DNA from: Rossellomorea aquimaris
GTDB lineage: Bacteria > Bacillota > Bacilli > Bacillales > Bacillaceae_B
Assembly (NCBI RefSeq): GCF_035590735.1
Contig: NZ_CP141595.1
Location: 3,682,001 to 3,746,000, forward strand
Direction of reading: 5' to 3'
DNA: 64,000 nt
Under the pieces are notes generated by a model that saw nothing but the letters and a program-made list of their open reading frames with translations, searched no databases and was not told the DNA's origin. Every line of letters starts with the position of its first letter. The stretch's first letter is position 1. Both the position numbers and the translations under genes were made by a program. Of the stretch, positions 18,594 to 27,305 are shown piece after piece.

Positions 18594-18960
18594 ATTGTTG
18601 ATACAAGTGATTCTCCACACTTCCATCCTGTTTGTGTACAACAAGCGTGCCGGAATGATCCGTCACATAGTCCTTCGCCTTTGACAACAGCTTATCCTTT
18701 GTCTCTTCTACCATTATGGCACGTTGCCCGTCTGCTTTCTTTAACTGCCAGCCGTCGTCATGTGGACTGACATGATATTCGGTTTTATCCGAATCATTTC
18801 CTTCTTCAGACTTATGGGCCCGGTCGGTGGCAATCGCAATCGCTCGTCCCTCTTCATACCCTTCATCGAGAAGAGCATTGGCAATCTCAATCGCTTTGTT
18901 CCGAACATCCGCAGGCAGGTTTTTCAGTGAATCCGGATAATCATTTTTTGTCCAACTCAT
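18592..18960 (-). CDS. YdaT-like protein (ChaB-like N-terminus, DUF2188 C-terminus)
   Basis: 122 residues. The N-terminal half (NDYPDSLKNLPADVRNKAIEIANALLDEGYEEGRAIAIATDRA) resembles ChaB/YdaT; the C-terminal half is a DUF2188 repeat (YHVSPHDDGWQLKKADGQ, SGTLVVHKQDGSVEN). Soluble and highly charged; B. subtilis YdaT is a stress-associated protein of unknown function. Compared with YdaT the central linker is short. Confidence 0.8.
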   Translation of the reverse strand: MSWTKNDYPDSLKNLPADVRNKAIEIANALLDEGYEEGRAIAIATDRAHKSEEGNDSDKTEYHVSPHDDGWQLKKADGQRAIMVEETKDKLLSKAKDYVTDHSGTLVVHKQDGSVENHLYQQ

Positions 18961-19044
18961 TTAATAAAGCCTCCTAATCAAATGGTTAGTTATTGATTTC
19001 CCATTTATTCACTTTTTAAACATTCGGATATGTAAGGTTTCCAT

Positions 19045-19428
19045 TTAGCGTTTTGGCACAACCGCCATCGTACATCTTGAAACACAGATCAGTTGATCGT
19101 CCTCATCCGTGATTTTAATCTCCCAAACCATTGTGGTTCTCCCTTGGTGCATCACCGTTCCTGTGGCAGTGACAAGACCTTCACGCTTTGCTCTAATATG
19201 ATTGGCATTGATCTCCAAACCAAAGCAAATCTCCTTATCCAGATCAATTAATTGCACCGCACCAACACTCGCAACGGTTTCTGCAAGTGCCACTGACGCT
19301 CCTCCATGAAGGAATCCGAATGGCTGTCTGGTTCTTTCGTTCACTGGCATCGTCGCAATTACTTTTCCTTTACCTAATTCAACAAACTCAATTCCTAATG
19401 TACTGATTAATGTATTTTCCATATTCAT
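19045..19428 (-). CDS. yuxO: YuxO-like hotdog thioesterase
   Basis: 127-residue PaaI/YdiI-type hotdog thioesterase expected to hydrolyse acyl- or aroyl-CoA. The motif PFGFLHGGASVALAETVAS carries the catalytic acid and the HGG turn; GLEINANHIRAKREG follows. ATG at 19428 was chosen because GAGGTGA is 6 bases upstream and the protein then matches YuxO end to end; a 34-residue upstream extension is unsupported. In B. subtilis yuxO lies next to mrp, as here. Confidence 0.85.
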   Translation of the reverse strand: MNMENTLISTLGIEFVELGKGKVIATMPVNERTRQPFGFLHGGASVALAETVASVGAVQLIDLDKEICFGLEINANHIRAKREGLVTATGTVMHQGRTTMVWEIKITDEDDQLICVSRCTMAVVPKR

Positions 19429-19605
19429 GTGAATCACCTCATCATAATATTCTTCTATACTATCTGTTCTATAGTGGCTGTGAAAATCCTTTATTTTCCC
19501 TAAAAGGGCTTGCCCGCTCCCTCCTTCCACCTTTTTGATTCATGAATAATTCCCTCTTCATTTTCATACATTTCCTTAGAGCTTTCCTAAGAAAGGGGTT
19601 ATGTT

Positions 19606-19986
19606 ATGTATCGATACCATCCTTTTTATCCGCCCATTCAACGCCCCTATCCGCCTATTTATTCAAGGGCACAGCCTTCATACAACCGCAATTATCCCCC
19701 TGTTGAAACCAAAACGTTCATGTCTTCAGCAGGTAAAACTTTGAGCTTGATGGAAGATGCCCAAAAAGTGCTCGAAAGAATTAAAACTTCAAATGATTTT
19801 TCATCGAAATTTATGAGGGCTGCACAGCAATCGAACCTTCCTGAAGTACATAAACTACTTCAAACCATCGGCACAAAAGTACAGCCCGTCGTCTCATTTA
19901 ATCCTGACGGTGTGCGTTTAGTCTTCGATGAAAAGCTTGGACAGGTAGATTGCTGTCACTTGATTGTGATTGTCCGGTGGATGTAG
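19606..19986 (+). CDS. yuzC: YuzC-like protein
   Basis: 126 residues. The N-terminal 35 are Pro/Tyr-rich (YHPFYPPIQRPYPPIY), as in spore-coat-like proteins; the C-terminal part is a helical domain ending VSFNPDGVRLVFDEK and CCHLIVIVRW, as I recall for B. subtilis YuzC. Function unknown; the composition suggests a spore-associated role. ATG 19606 is preceded by AAAGGGG; another ATG at 19601 is out of frame. Confidence 0.72.
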   Translation: MYRYHPFYPPIQRPYPPIYSRAQPSYNRNYPPVETKTFMSSAGKTLSLMEDAQKVLERIKTSNDFSSKFMRAAQQSNLPEVHKLLQTIGTKVQPVVSFNPDGVRLVFDEKLGQVDCCHLIVIVRWM

Positions 19987-20018
19987 TGTATGTGCTCCAC
20001 CCTTTTTACCATAACGAA

Positions 20019-20060
20019 AGAATAGCAGTGTCCAGTGATGACACTGCTATTCTCATTTAT
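20019..20060 (+). terminator. Terminator after yuzC
   Basis: 14-bp perfect stem AGAATAGCAGTGTC/GACACTGCTATTCT with a 7-nt loop. The T tail is weak and interrupted. Confidence 0.65.
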
Positions 20061-20164
20061 TCATTTCTCCTTACCTTAATAATATAGGCTCCACTACTAT
20101 GTATACGAACGATTGAAGAGTGAAGTGGGCGATGATCTATTGAGTGATGAACTGTCTGTGAAAT

Positions 20165-20191
20165 AAAAAAAACAAGGGCACATGTCCCTTG
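20165..20191 (-). terminator. Terminator of yuiF
   Basis: On the minus strand CAAGGGACATGTGCCCTTG is followed by T8. It lies directly after the stop of the transporter gene. Confidence 0.8.
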
Positions 20192-20195
20192 CTTT

Positions 20196-21512
20196 CTATA
20201 GAATAATGGCTGCAATCCAGCCGAATAGTATCAGTGGAATATTGTAGTGTAAGAATGTTGGTACACACGTGTCCCAAATGTGATTATGCTGTCCATCCGC
20301 ATTTAATCCTGCTGTCGGTCCAAGCGTACTGTCCGATGCCGGGGAACCTGCGTCACCAAGTGCCCCTGCTGTACCAACGATCGCAATCGTTGCAAGGGGG
20401 CTGAATCCAAGCTCCATGGCAAGCGGTACGAAGATGGCTGCAATGATTGGAATCGTAGCAAATGAAGATCCGATTCCCATTGTCACAAGAAGCCCTACAA
20501 TCAACATAATAAGAGCGGCTAATGCCTGGTTTCCTCCGATTACGTCAGCAGTCGCTTCAACCAATGTTTCGACATCACCAGTGGCTTTTACCACTTCAGC
20601 AAAACCTGATGCAGTAATCATCACAAAGCCTATGAAAGCCATCATTTTCATTCCTTCATTCAATAACCCGTCAGCCTCTTTCCATTTAACCGACCCGGAA
20701 ATGTAAAGAACGGCAATACCTGCTAAAGCGCCAAAGATCATTGATTCCAGCTGAAGCTGAACGTATAAAGCGACAACGATGGAAACGAGAGCAAAAATCA
20801 TCGCTCTTTTATTATAAACAACCTTCTCTTCAGCGATCACTTCTTCTGCTTCATTGTAGTCCCTTGGTTTGCGGTAGCTCACGAACACGGCGATGAGTAA
20901 CCCGATCACCATGCCCCCTACAGGGAGGAGCATCGCTTTCGGAATATCACCTAAAGCAATTTCCATGCCGCTTGAGCCCATGTTTTGAGCAATGATTTCA
21001 TGGAACTGCAAGCCAAATCCTACAGGTAAAAGTATATATGGAGCCGTTAAACCAAACGTAATCACGGATGCGATTAAACGTCTGTCTATCCGTAACTCTG
21101 TCATCACCTTCAATAAAGGTGGAATCAAAATAGGAATAAAAGCAATGTGAATCGGAATCACATTCTGTGAAAAACAAGCCATAATTAAAATAGATAAAAC
21201 AATAAGTGCTTTCGAAAGGGCTGTTTTTCTAGAATCGCCTTTTTTCCCAACAACCTTCAGTACCCAGTCAACAAGCAGATTCGGGATTCCCGTGTAGGAA
21301 ATCGCCACCGCGAATCCACCCAGTAATGCATAACTCAAGGCGATACTTGCTCCGCCGCTTATTCCTTCAGTAAATATGGATATCGTCTCGTTTAATCCCA
21401 GTCCACCAGTCAATCCTCCGACTAACGCACCAGTGATCAGAGCGAATACAACATTCACGCGTACCAGGCTTAGTACAAGCATGACAAGAACTGCTATAAC
21501 TACTGCATTCAT
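20196..21512 (-). CDS. yuiF: YuiF, Na+/H+ antiporter-family membrane transporter
   Basis: 438-residue polytopic membrane protein (about eleven helices) of the Na_H_antiporter/NhaC-like group. Conserved stretches are SCFSQN-type ACFSQNVIPIHIAFIPILIPP, GIGSSFATIPIIAAIFVPL and GDAGSPASDSTLGPTAGL. B. subtilis YuiF is a probable amino-acid or sodium antiporter; the substrate is unproven. The ATG at 21512 follows GGAGGAAGG; an upstream in-frame start lacks a site. Confidence 0.88.
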   Translation of the reverse strand: MNAVVIAVLVMLVLSLVRVNVVFALITGALVGGLTGGLGLNETISIFTEGISGGASIALSYALLGGFAVAISYTGIPNLLVDWVLKVVGKKGDSRKTALSKALIVLSILIMACFSQNVIPIHIAFIPILIPPLLKVMTELRIDRRLIASVITFGLTAPYILLPVGFGLQFHEIIAQNMGSSGMEIALGDIPKAMLLPVGGMVIGLLIAVFVSYRKPRDYNEAEEVIAEEKVVYNKRAMIFALVSIVVALYVQLQLESMIFGALAGIAVLYISGSVKWKEADGLLNEGMKMMAFIGFVMITASGFAEVVKATGDVETLVEATADVIGGNQALAALIMLIVGLLVTMGIGSSFATIPIIAAIFVPLAMELGFSPLATIAIVGTAGALGDAGSPASDSTLGPTAGLNADGQHNHIWDTCVPTFLHYNIPLILFGWIAAIIL

Positions 21513-21905
21513 AACTACCTTCCTCCTCAAAATTCCCCATGCAACGATATATCGTTTTGCTTTAGTTCGCTAAATTGGTAGAGTAATAAAATCACGATTT
21601 CAACTTTAACAAGATAAAGATAGTTTGTCAACACTTTAGCAGAGTAAAAGATGGCATGGGAAATTTTTCAGTAGAATGGTGAGTTCATAGGGTTGGGTCT
21701 GGTTGGGTCGATTTAATTTTCCGTTAAATGTAAATCGGCTGGATTCTGGTCATAAACGGCTGGATTCTGAAGATAAGTCGCTGGATTTTCGCCTATTTCT
21801 GCCGGATTCTGAAGGAAAACGGCCGGATTACCTGATTATCCTCAACTGGATCACAGTATTTTCTACAATTTTTGTCACCCCATTCATTCAAAAATATGAA
21901 TCACA
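21513..21905. other. Intergenic region with a degenerate GGCTGGATTCTG repeat
   Basis: No credible gene. From about 21735 to 21835 there are five spaced copies of a CGGCTGGATTCTG-like core every 21-22 bp, each followed by variable bases. The rest is AT-rich upstream sequence of yuiF. Confidence 0.6.
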
Positions 21906-21957
21906 CAAAAAAAAGCCTTCTTTCAGTGTCATCGTACTTAAACACTGAAAAAAGACT
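21906..21957 (-). terminator. Terminator of pepA
   Basis: On the minus strand AGTCTTTTTTCAGTGT pairs with ACACTGAAAGAAGGCT and is followed by T7-8. Confidence 0.75.
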
Positions 21958-21972
21958 CTCCAATCCATCATA

Positions 21973-23478
21973 TTATTTTTCTAAAGGCACAAAACGCTCG
22001 ACTAATAGTGCAAGGGTTCTTGCCATGACACCCGTACCGCCTTTCGGGCCCAGTTCATAGCTGCCTTTCGTCGTAGCCGTACCGGCGATATCAAGGTGTA
22101 CCCAAGGAAGACCTTCCGCGAACTCTCCGACAAATGCCCCGCCCATGATGGCATGACCAGCTCGTCCCGGGGAGTTGTTCAAGTCGGCAATATCACTTCC
22201 ACGAACACGCTTCTTGTCGTTTTCTGTATAAGGAAGCTGCCAGATATATTCACCTGATTCCCCTGACGCTTCCAGCACTTGCTCGAAAAACGCTTCATTA
22301 TTCGTGAGTGCCCCCGTTTTGTCTTCACCCAGAGCAATGATGACTCCACCGGTTAAAGTTGCAACGTCCACTAAATAATTTGCTCCTTGATGCTTTGCAT
22401 AGGTCATACCGTCAGCAAGTGCGAGACGGCCCTCAGCGTCTGTATTTAACACTTCAATGGTTTTACCGCTCATTGATGTTATCACATCGTCAGGCTTGAA
22501 TGCAGAGCCGCTCACCATATTGTCTGTTGAAGGAATGACGGCAACTACGTTTTGTTCCGGTTTGATTTCACCGATGATTTCCATGGCACCCAGAACCGCT
22601 GCTGCTCCCCCCATATCGGTTTTCATTCCCACGATTCCATCTTTAGGCTTAATAGAATAACCTCCTGTATCAAAGGTAATTCCTTTTCCAACCAAACCGA
22701 TGACATCCTTCCACTCATCTTTCCCGCTGTACTTAAGAACGATCATTTTGGGCGGTTCAACGGATCCCTGGTTTACAGCAAGCAGTGCGCCCATGCCCAG
22801 ATGTTCCATCTCTTCTTTATCCAAAATTTCAACTTCAAAGTTATATCGCTTCGCCAATTCAAGGGCGTATTCGGCTAATTTAGTAGAGGTTAATAGATTA
22901 CCAGGAGTGTTCACCAGCGTACGAGCTGAATTGACTCCGTTCCCAAAGGCGGAGCCGATATGTAAAGCCGTCTCTACTTCCTTAGAGTCTTCGCTTGTAA
23001 AGAACTCGATCGACTCTACGTGTACTTCCCGTTGATTTGATTTCTTCTTATAGCCATGGAACTCATATGTAGACATCGTAAAGGCTTCCATAAATGCATG
23101 AGCTGCATCTGTTGCTACCATTTCTTCAGTGATAAATGTATCCAGTGCTACTGAAAAAGACGACACTTTCATCTGCTTTAAAGCTTTTGATGCTATACCT
23201 AACGATTCTTTTAAAGAATCAAACGTAAGCTCTTTTTGTTTTCCAAGACCAACGAACAATAATCTCTTCGTTTCGAGCTTTCCAAATGTATGTACTTTGG
23301 TCACTTTCTTTGTTTTTGTAGATATGTCTCCGTCTTTTACCAGCTGTGTAAGATAGCCCTCGAACTTGCGGTCAAGCTCTTTCAGCTTCCCATCAAATGT
23401 TGGTTGATTGTAAATCCCAACAACCAGGCACTCCTGATTAGCAGCTGTCAATTCATTTTGATTAATCGAAAATTTCAT
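21973..23478 (-). CDS. pepA: Leucyl aminopeptidase (M17, YuiE/PepA)
   Basis: 501-residue M17 cytosolic aminopeptidase that removes N-terminal residues from peptides using two metal ions. The N-terminal regulatory domain (1-165) precedes the catalytic domain with VGKGITFDTGGYSIKP (metal and catalytic lysines), KTDMGGAAAV and the family signature NTDAEGRLALAD. GGAGGTGTCGGA precedes the ATG. Length equals the family standard. Divergent from yuiD. Confidence 0.93.
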   Translation of the reverse strand: MKFSINQNELTAANQECLVVGIYNQPTFDGKLKELDRKFEGYLTQLVKDGDISTKTKKVTKVHTFGKLETKRLLFVGLGKQKELTFDSLKESLGIASKALKQMKVSSFSVALDTFITEEMVATDAAHAFMEAFTMSTYEFHGYKKKSNQREVHVESIEFFTSEDSKEVETALHIGSAFGNGVNSARTLVNTPGNLLTSTKLAEYALELAKRYNFEVEILDKEEMEHLGMGALLAVNQGSVEPPKMIVLKYSGKDEWKDVIGLVGKGITFDTGGYSIKPKDGIVGMKTDMGGAAAVLGAMEIIGEIKPEQNVVAVIPSTDNMVSGSAFKPDDVITSMSGKTIEVLNTDAEGRLALADGMTYAKHQGANYLVDVATLTGGVIIALGEDKTGALTNNEAFFEQVLEASGESGEYIWQLPYTENDKKRVRGSDIADLNNSPGRAGHAIMGGAFVGEFAEGLPWVHLDIAGTATTKGSYELGPKGGTGVMARTLALLVERFVPLEK

Positions 23479-23578
23479 TTTTCCGACACCTCCACCTTCT
23501 ATTATAGCGAAGATGTCCCACTATTTCGACTTTCTAACAAACCGAACCATAAAGTTAATTAAAGAGGTAAATAGGGTA

Positions 23579-23587
23579 TGATATAAT
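23579..23587 (+). promoter_or_regulatory. Candidate extended -10 promoter of yuiD
   Basis: TGATATAAT gives a TGn extended -10 with a perfect TATAAT hexamer 49 bp before the yuiD ATG. The -35 region is poor, as is usual for extended -10 promoters. Confidence 0.4.
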
Positions 23588-23635
23588 GAGAACATTATTT
23601 TTATTCAAACAATTGAAAGGGTGGCATTTCACAGC

Positions 23636-24115
23636 ATGGAAGTATTTTTTAATTTTCCATTATGGGCATCTTTATTTTCAATCTTTTTTGCTCAGTTTGT
23701 TAAGGTTCCCATACAATTTATCGCTACGAGGGAATTAAATTGGTCATTAATCACCTCAACAGGCGGGATGCCGAGTTCCCATTCTGCGGCCGTTACGGCA
23801 TTATCTACTGGAGTAGCTTTGGAAGTAGGAGTGGATTCCCCAGTCTTTGCTGTTTCCGCCATGTTTGCCATCATTACGATGTTTGACGCAACGGGTGTGA
23901 GAAGGCAGGCAGGAGAACAAGCCATTGTCCTGAATCGATTGATGGTCGATTTCCAGAGGTTCATGTCAGAAGCAAAAGGCTGGCAGAACAAACCTGAACA
24001 GGAAAAGCGCAAGGAGTTAAAGGAATTACTCGGACACAAACCCATTGAAGTGTTCTTTGGTGGACTTTCCGGAATTATTCTGACCCTTCTTCTTCATTAT
24101 TTCTTTTATGCATAG
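23636..24115 (+). CDS. yuiD: YuiD, divergent PAP2-family membrane protein
   Basis: 159-residue membrane protein of the divergent PAP2 family, carrying TSTGGMPSSHSAAVTALSTGVAL with the phosphatase-type SSHS core, and FDATGVRRQAGEQA. The substrate is unknown; a lipid phosphatase role is inferred from the fold. ATG 23636 (EVFFNFPLWASL) fits the homologue length; a GTG at 23621 lies inside the AAAGGGTGG site. Its stop codon forms the ribosome binding site of the next gene (TAGGAG). Confidence 0.85.
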   Translation: MEVFFNFPLWASLFSIFFAQFVKVPIQFIATRELNWSLITSTGGMPSSHSAAVTALSTGVALEVGVDSPVFAVSAMFAIITMFDATGVRRQAGEQAIVLNRLMVDFQRFMSEAKGWQNKPEQEKRKELKELLGHKPIEVFFGGLSGIILTLLLHYFFYA

Positions 24116-24125
24116 GAGTGGCACG

Positions 24126-24914
24126 ATGAGAATTGTTTCAATCTGTCCAAGTAATACAGAAATAATCGATTACCTCGGATTAACTCCATTCCTCGTAGGA
24201 GTGGATGATTACTCCGATTATCCTGAAGAGGTCCAATCACTTCCCCGGCTCGGACCGGATCTCTCCATAAATATGGATAAGTTAGAGTCCTTGGAGCCTG
24301 ATTTGGTGTTTTCTTCGTTAAGTGTACCAGGAATGGAAAAAAACATAGAAAGTCTGGATAAGCGGAACATCCCCCACATTACGTTAAACCCTCAGAGCTT
24401 TTCTGATATAGCAGAAGATCTTTTAACGGTTGGAAAAGCGTGTGGAATCGAAGAACATGCCATGAAACGTCAGAGTGAATTTCTACAAACCGTAACACGC
24501 TTAAAAACGATTAGTTCCGGGGTTCACCATCCTCCATCTCTCTACTGGGAATGGTGGCCAAAGCCTGTTTTCACCCCTGGTAAGATCAACTGGTTGACCG
24601 AGTTGAGCGAGATGATCGGGGCACGAAATCTTTATGAGGATGTGGACCTGGCGAGTGTTCAAACGGATTGGGAAGATGTACGAAAGCGTGATCCCGACTA
24701 TATCTGTCTTGCCTGGGTCGGCGTTCAGCAGAAACGGGTTAACCCTGATATCGTCAGGAATCGTCCAGGATGGAACGACATGAGAGCCGTTCAACTGGAT
24801 CGAATCGTTGTCCTGGAAGAAGCCCTCTATTGCAGGCCGTCCCCTCTTCTATTAAAGGGAGCTGTCAAGCTTGCAGAAATGCTCCATCCAGAATTGTATG
24901 AAGAGGTCCAATGA
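24126..24914 (+). CDS. BtuF/TroA-fold cobalamin-binding-like protein without signal peptide
   Basis: 262 residues with the helical-backbone binding-protein fold of BtuF-type proteins: RIVSICPSNTEIIDYLG, VGVDDYSDYPEEV, LPRLGPDLSINMDKLESLEPDLV, then WPKPVFTPGKINWLTELSEMIGARN. No signal peptide or lipobox is present, so it is cytoplasmic, unlike ABC importer binding proteins. No transporter genes are adjacent. The start is ATG 24126 with AGGAGTGG. Function open: cofactor binding or sensing is possible. Confidence 0.75.
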   Translation: MRIVSICPSNTEIIDYLGLTPFLVGVDDYSDYPEEVQSLPRLGPDLSINMDKLESLEPDLVFSSLSVPGMEKNIESLDKRNIPHITLNPQSFSDIAEDLLTVGKACGIEEHAMKRQSEFLQTVTRLKTISSGVHHPPSLYWEWWPKPVFTPGKINWLTELSEMIGARNLYEDVDLASVQTDWEDVRKRDPDYICLAWVGVQQKRVNPDIVRNRPGWNDMRAVQLDRIVVLEEALYCRPSPLLLKGAVKLAEMLHPELYEEVQ

Positions 24915-24918
24915 CGCT

Positions 24919-24954
24919 AAAAAGCACGCAGTTCAGTGAAACTGCGTGCTTTTC
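24919..24954. terminator. Terminator between the BtuF-like gene and yuiC
   Basis: AAAAAGCACGCAGTT pairs with AACTGCGTGCTTTT around a 5-6-nt loop; A and T tracts allow use from both convergent genes. Confidence 0.8.
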
Positions 24955-24958
24955 TTGA

Positions 24959-25663
24959 TTATTCTTCTTTAGGCGATAAAATCTGCTGTCTAAACACCTG
25001 CATGGATTTATTTTCATTAAGAGCTACTAATTGCTGCTCGGATAACTCACCTGAACCCATCTGGATCACATATACATCCAGTGTCTGTTTACCCCATTCA
25101 TTATATACATCATCCACAGTCTCATAATAGAGGTCCAGTCTATTCCCCTTAATAGCGCTCCCTTTATCGGCTACAACCCCATATCCATAATGGGGGATAA
25201 AAAGAATGGTACCAATAGGATAAACGGAAAGATCGGCTGCAATCGTAGAATATAAATCACGTTTCACTTTTACTCCTGAGTATGTAATTCCATACAGGGG
25301 ATGTCCCGGATTCTTCCCGGTCGATTCAACCCCGGCTGTATAGCCTGTCGCTACAACATTATGCTTCGTATACTGATCCCAATCAACCGACTCTTCCAAC
25401 GTTCTCGGTTCAACAGGTGTACTCGCAGAAATCTGAGTTTCAAAGCCTGCCAGCCTCTTAAGAAATTTAAGTGACAATCCTAAACGATTTGTCTGATGCT
25501 CTTTATAATTAAAATTGGTTTGATCACGGTCACCCTTGTCCATCAACCAGGTTTTAAAGGTTTGAGCCTCTACTCCGGAGACTGATTGAAAAGTAGTTCC
25601 CAATGCCAGGATGAACAAACTGACCATAACGAATCTCTTCGTCCATGTTTTAAACAAATTCAT
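24959..25663 (-). CDS. yuiC: YuiC, secreted 3D-domain lytic transglycosylase
   Basis: 234 residues: signal peptide (about 1-32), a linker, then a C-terminal 3D domain with three conserved aspartates in GYGVVADKGSAIKGNRLDLYYETVDD. B. subtilis YuiC is a stationary-phase-survival type muralytic transglycosylase acting on peptidoglycan glycan strands. The start at 25663 follows TAGGAGGAG. Single gene. Confidence 0.87.
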   Translation of the reverse strand: MNLFKTWTKRFVMVSLFILALGTTFQSVSGVEAQTFKTWLMDKGDRDQTNFNYKEHQTNRLGLSLKFLKRLAGFETQISASTPVEPRTLEESVDWDQYTKHNVVATGYTAGVESTGKNPGHPLYGITYSGVKVKRDLYSTIAADLSVYPIGTILFIPHYGYGVVADKGSAIKGNRLDLYYETVDDVYNEWGKQTLDVYVIQMGSGELSEQQLVALNENKSMQVFRQQILSPKEE

Positions 25664-25878
25664 GTATTCACTCCTCCTACCTTTAATACTTCCCAACCAG
25701 GAGGAGATATATGCATAAATTGAGAAAAAAATCGAATAGTTTCAATATTTGGAAATTATTCAGGTTATAGTTTTAAGCGTTCCCTATAGATGAATTTCAC
25801 CGCTCAAAGGCGACCTTGCAGTAGATATATCCTATTCTCACTTCAACTAGTATGTACAATTTCCGAAAAAAATCATAT

Positions 25879-25920
25879 TAAAAAACCGTTCAACTTAGGG
25901 GAGATCCCTCGGTTAAACGG
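25879..25920 (-). terminator. Terminator of yuiB
   Basis: On the minus strand CCGTTTAACCGAGGG and a GTTGAACGG arm form an imperfect hairpin followed by T6. Confidence 0.6.
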
Positions 25921-25926
25921 ATGCGG

Positions 25927-26244
25927 TTAAAACATTCGATATCCTTTTGCTCTTAAAATTCTCATCACGACTCCTGAAAGAATCGCTCCTGCCAGCCCAC
26001 TCCCTAAGATCACAAGATCGGCTACAGCCAAGTGGCTGATTTTCGTACCTAACTCAGAAAACGACTCGCCGGCATTTCGGAAATAATCTATAAAACGAAC
26101 ATCATCCACAATAAAAATGACGACAATAGGATAAATGATGGCCATAATCCACGTCATACGCAATAACATATTTAACAAAAAGCCTATTCCGAAAAATAGA
26201 ACAAAAAATAGAAGCATCGAAATTAACATTACATGTATAGGCAT
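25927..26244 (-). CDS. yuiB: YuiB, small polytopic membrane protein
   Basis: 105 residues with three hydrophobic helices (about 5-27, 32-46 and 73-95). It matches YuiB in length and position between yuiA and yuiC. No function known. GGAGGTG lies upstream of the ATG. Confidence 0.8.
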   Translation of the reverse strand: MPIHVMLISMLLFFVLFFGIGFLLNMLLRMTWIMAIIYPIVVIFIVDDVRFIDYFRNAGESFSELGTKISHLAVADLVILGSGLAGAILSGVVMRILRAKGYRMF

Positions 26245-26369
26245 TTTACCGTTTACACCTCCATAAACACTAAAGATTAGTGTACCCCGAGTGTAATGAA
26301 AGCGTCAATATTTTCAAGAAGATTTGTAGCTTATTCACAAAATAGACTTATATTTTACATCAGGAGATC

Positions 26370-26441
26370 ATAAAAAAAACAGACCCAAATCAGGATCCGT
26401 ACCTCCAATAGAAGTATCTAACTTCATCAGATCTGCTTTTT
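26370..26441 (-). terminator. Possible terminator of yuiA
   Basis: On the minus strand CAGATCTGAT can pair, with G-U pairs, with ATTTGGGTCTG ahead of T8. The loop is long. Confidence 0.4.
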
Positions 26442-26458
26442 CATCTATCTCTTAGGGC

Positions 26459-26584
26459 TTATTTCTGTTTCCCACTGCCTCCGCAGCACGGACACGTTTC
26501 AGAACCACCCAATACTAGCTGAAAGTATCCTTTTCCTGAACAATAAAGACAGTATTTCGTTTTAGTACTTGCAGTAGCTCTCAT
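26459..26584 (-). CDS. yuiA: YuiA, 41-residue DnaJ-type zinc-finger protein
   Basis: Tiny protein with two CxxCxGxG knuckles: C12-LY-C15-SGKG and C31-PC-C34-GGSG, the zinc-binding pattern of the DnaJ cysteine-rich region. The ATG at 26584 follows AAAGGGAGAGGG. It sits upstream of yuiB, as in B. subtilis. It probably binds one zinc ion; the partner is unknown. Confidence 0.8.
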   Translation of the reverse strand: MRATASTKTKYCLYCSGKGYFQLVLGGSETCPCCGGSGKQK

Positions 26585-26742
26585 AATTCCCTCTCCCTTT
26601 TCTTTAATTTCTTAATTTTCTGATAATATATCATCTATCTCTAATAAAGAAAAGGGACATGAGAGGGGATGTACCGTTAAGAAAGCGAATACATTTGTGT
26701 TTTTCTTTCATTATCTCTTTTTTTCTTAAAATTTACAGAATT

Positions 26743-27225
26743 TTATAAAAATAATTTGTACTGCGTGTAGGCGAAGTGGTCCCCTGGATTGATCCCTTCT
26801 ATGGGGCTTAATATTTTTTGAACAGTCAATTGTTTAATCATCTCATGCACCATGACGGATGTTTTATCATCCTCCAATAATTCCTGAGGTGACTTCCACC
26901 CTACATCCCACAATTCTTTTTCTTCCATTTGAATAGAAGAAGTTTCCTTGTTTTCCAATAGAAAGATCAGCATGTTATCGCTGACATCATCTTGGATGAC
27001 ACCTGAGCGGACTCCTACAATCCCTTTGATGATTGTATGTAAACCTGTTTCCTCTCTTACTTCTCTGATTACCGCATCATCGACTGCTTCTCCCGGATTG
27101 ACGAAACCAGCAGGCAGGGACCACATCCCTTTCAAACCGCTGTATTTCTTTTTCACCACAAGCCATTTACCATTCTCATCTATGACGAGTCCAGCCACCG
27201 CAAGCCAAACCTTGCCCCTTTTCAC
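26743..27225 (-). CDS. Nudix hydrolase
   Basis: 160 residues with a complete Nudix box GFVNPGEAVDDAVIREVREETGL (about 40-62), which binds Mg2+ to cleave nucleoside-diphosphate-linked substrates. The preceding YSGLKGMWSLPAG is typical of ADP-ribose/NADH-type members; the actual substrate is unknown. GTG at 27225 has GGAGGTG 7 bases upstream. It lies just downstream of the terminator of yumB. Confidence 0.85.
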   Translation of the reverse strand: MKRGKVWLAVAGLVIDENGKWLVVKKKYSGLKGMWSLPAGFVNPGEAVDDAVIREVREETGLHTIIKGIVGVRSGVIQDDVSDNMLIFLLENKETSSIQMEEKELWDVGWKSPQELLEDDKTSVMVHEMIKQLTVQKILSPIEGINPGDHFAYTQYKLFL

Positions 27226-27253
27226 TCTCGAACACCTCCGTAACATTTCCCCA

Positions 27254-27288
27254 CAATAAAAAGCAGAGCGGAAACCACCCTGCTTTTC
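27254..27288 (-). terminator. Terminator of yumB
   Basis: On the minus strand AAAGCAGGGTGG pairs with CCGCTCTGCTTT and is followed by TTTTTATT. Confidence 0.7.
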
Positions 27289-27305
27289 ACTATATGATTT
27301 AAGAC

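Noticed and set aside
21703..21948. 81-residue plus-strand ORF
   Set aside because: It translates the degenerate tandem repeat (RLDSGHKRLDSEDKSLD) and overlaps the pepA terminator.
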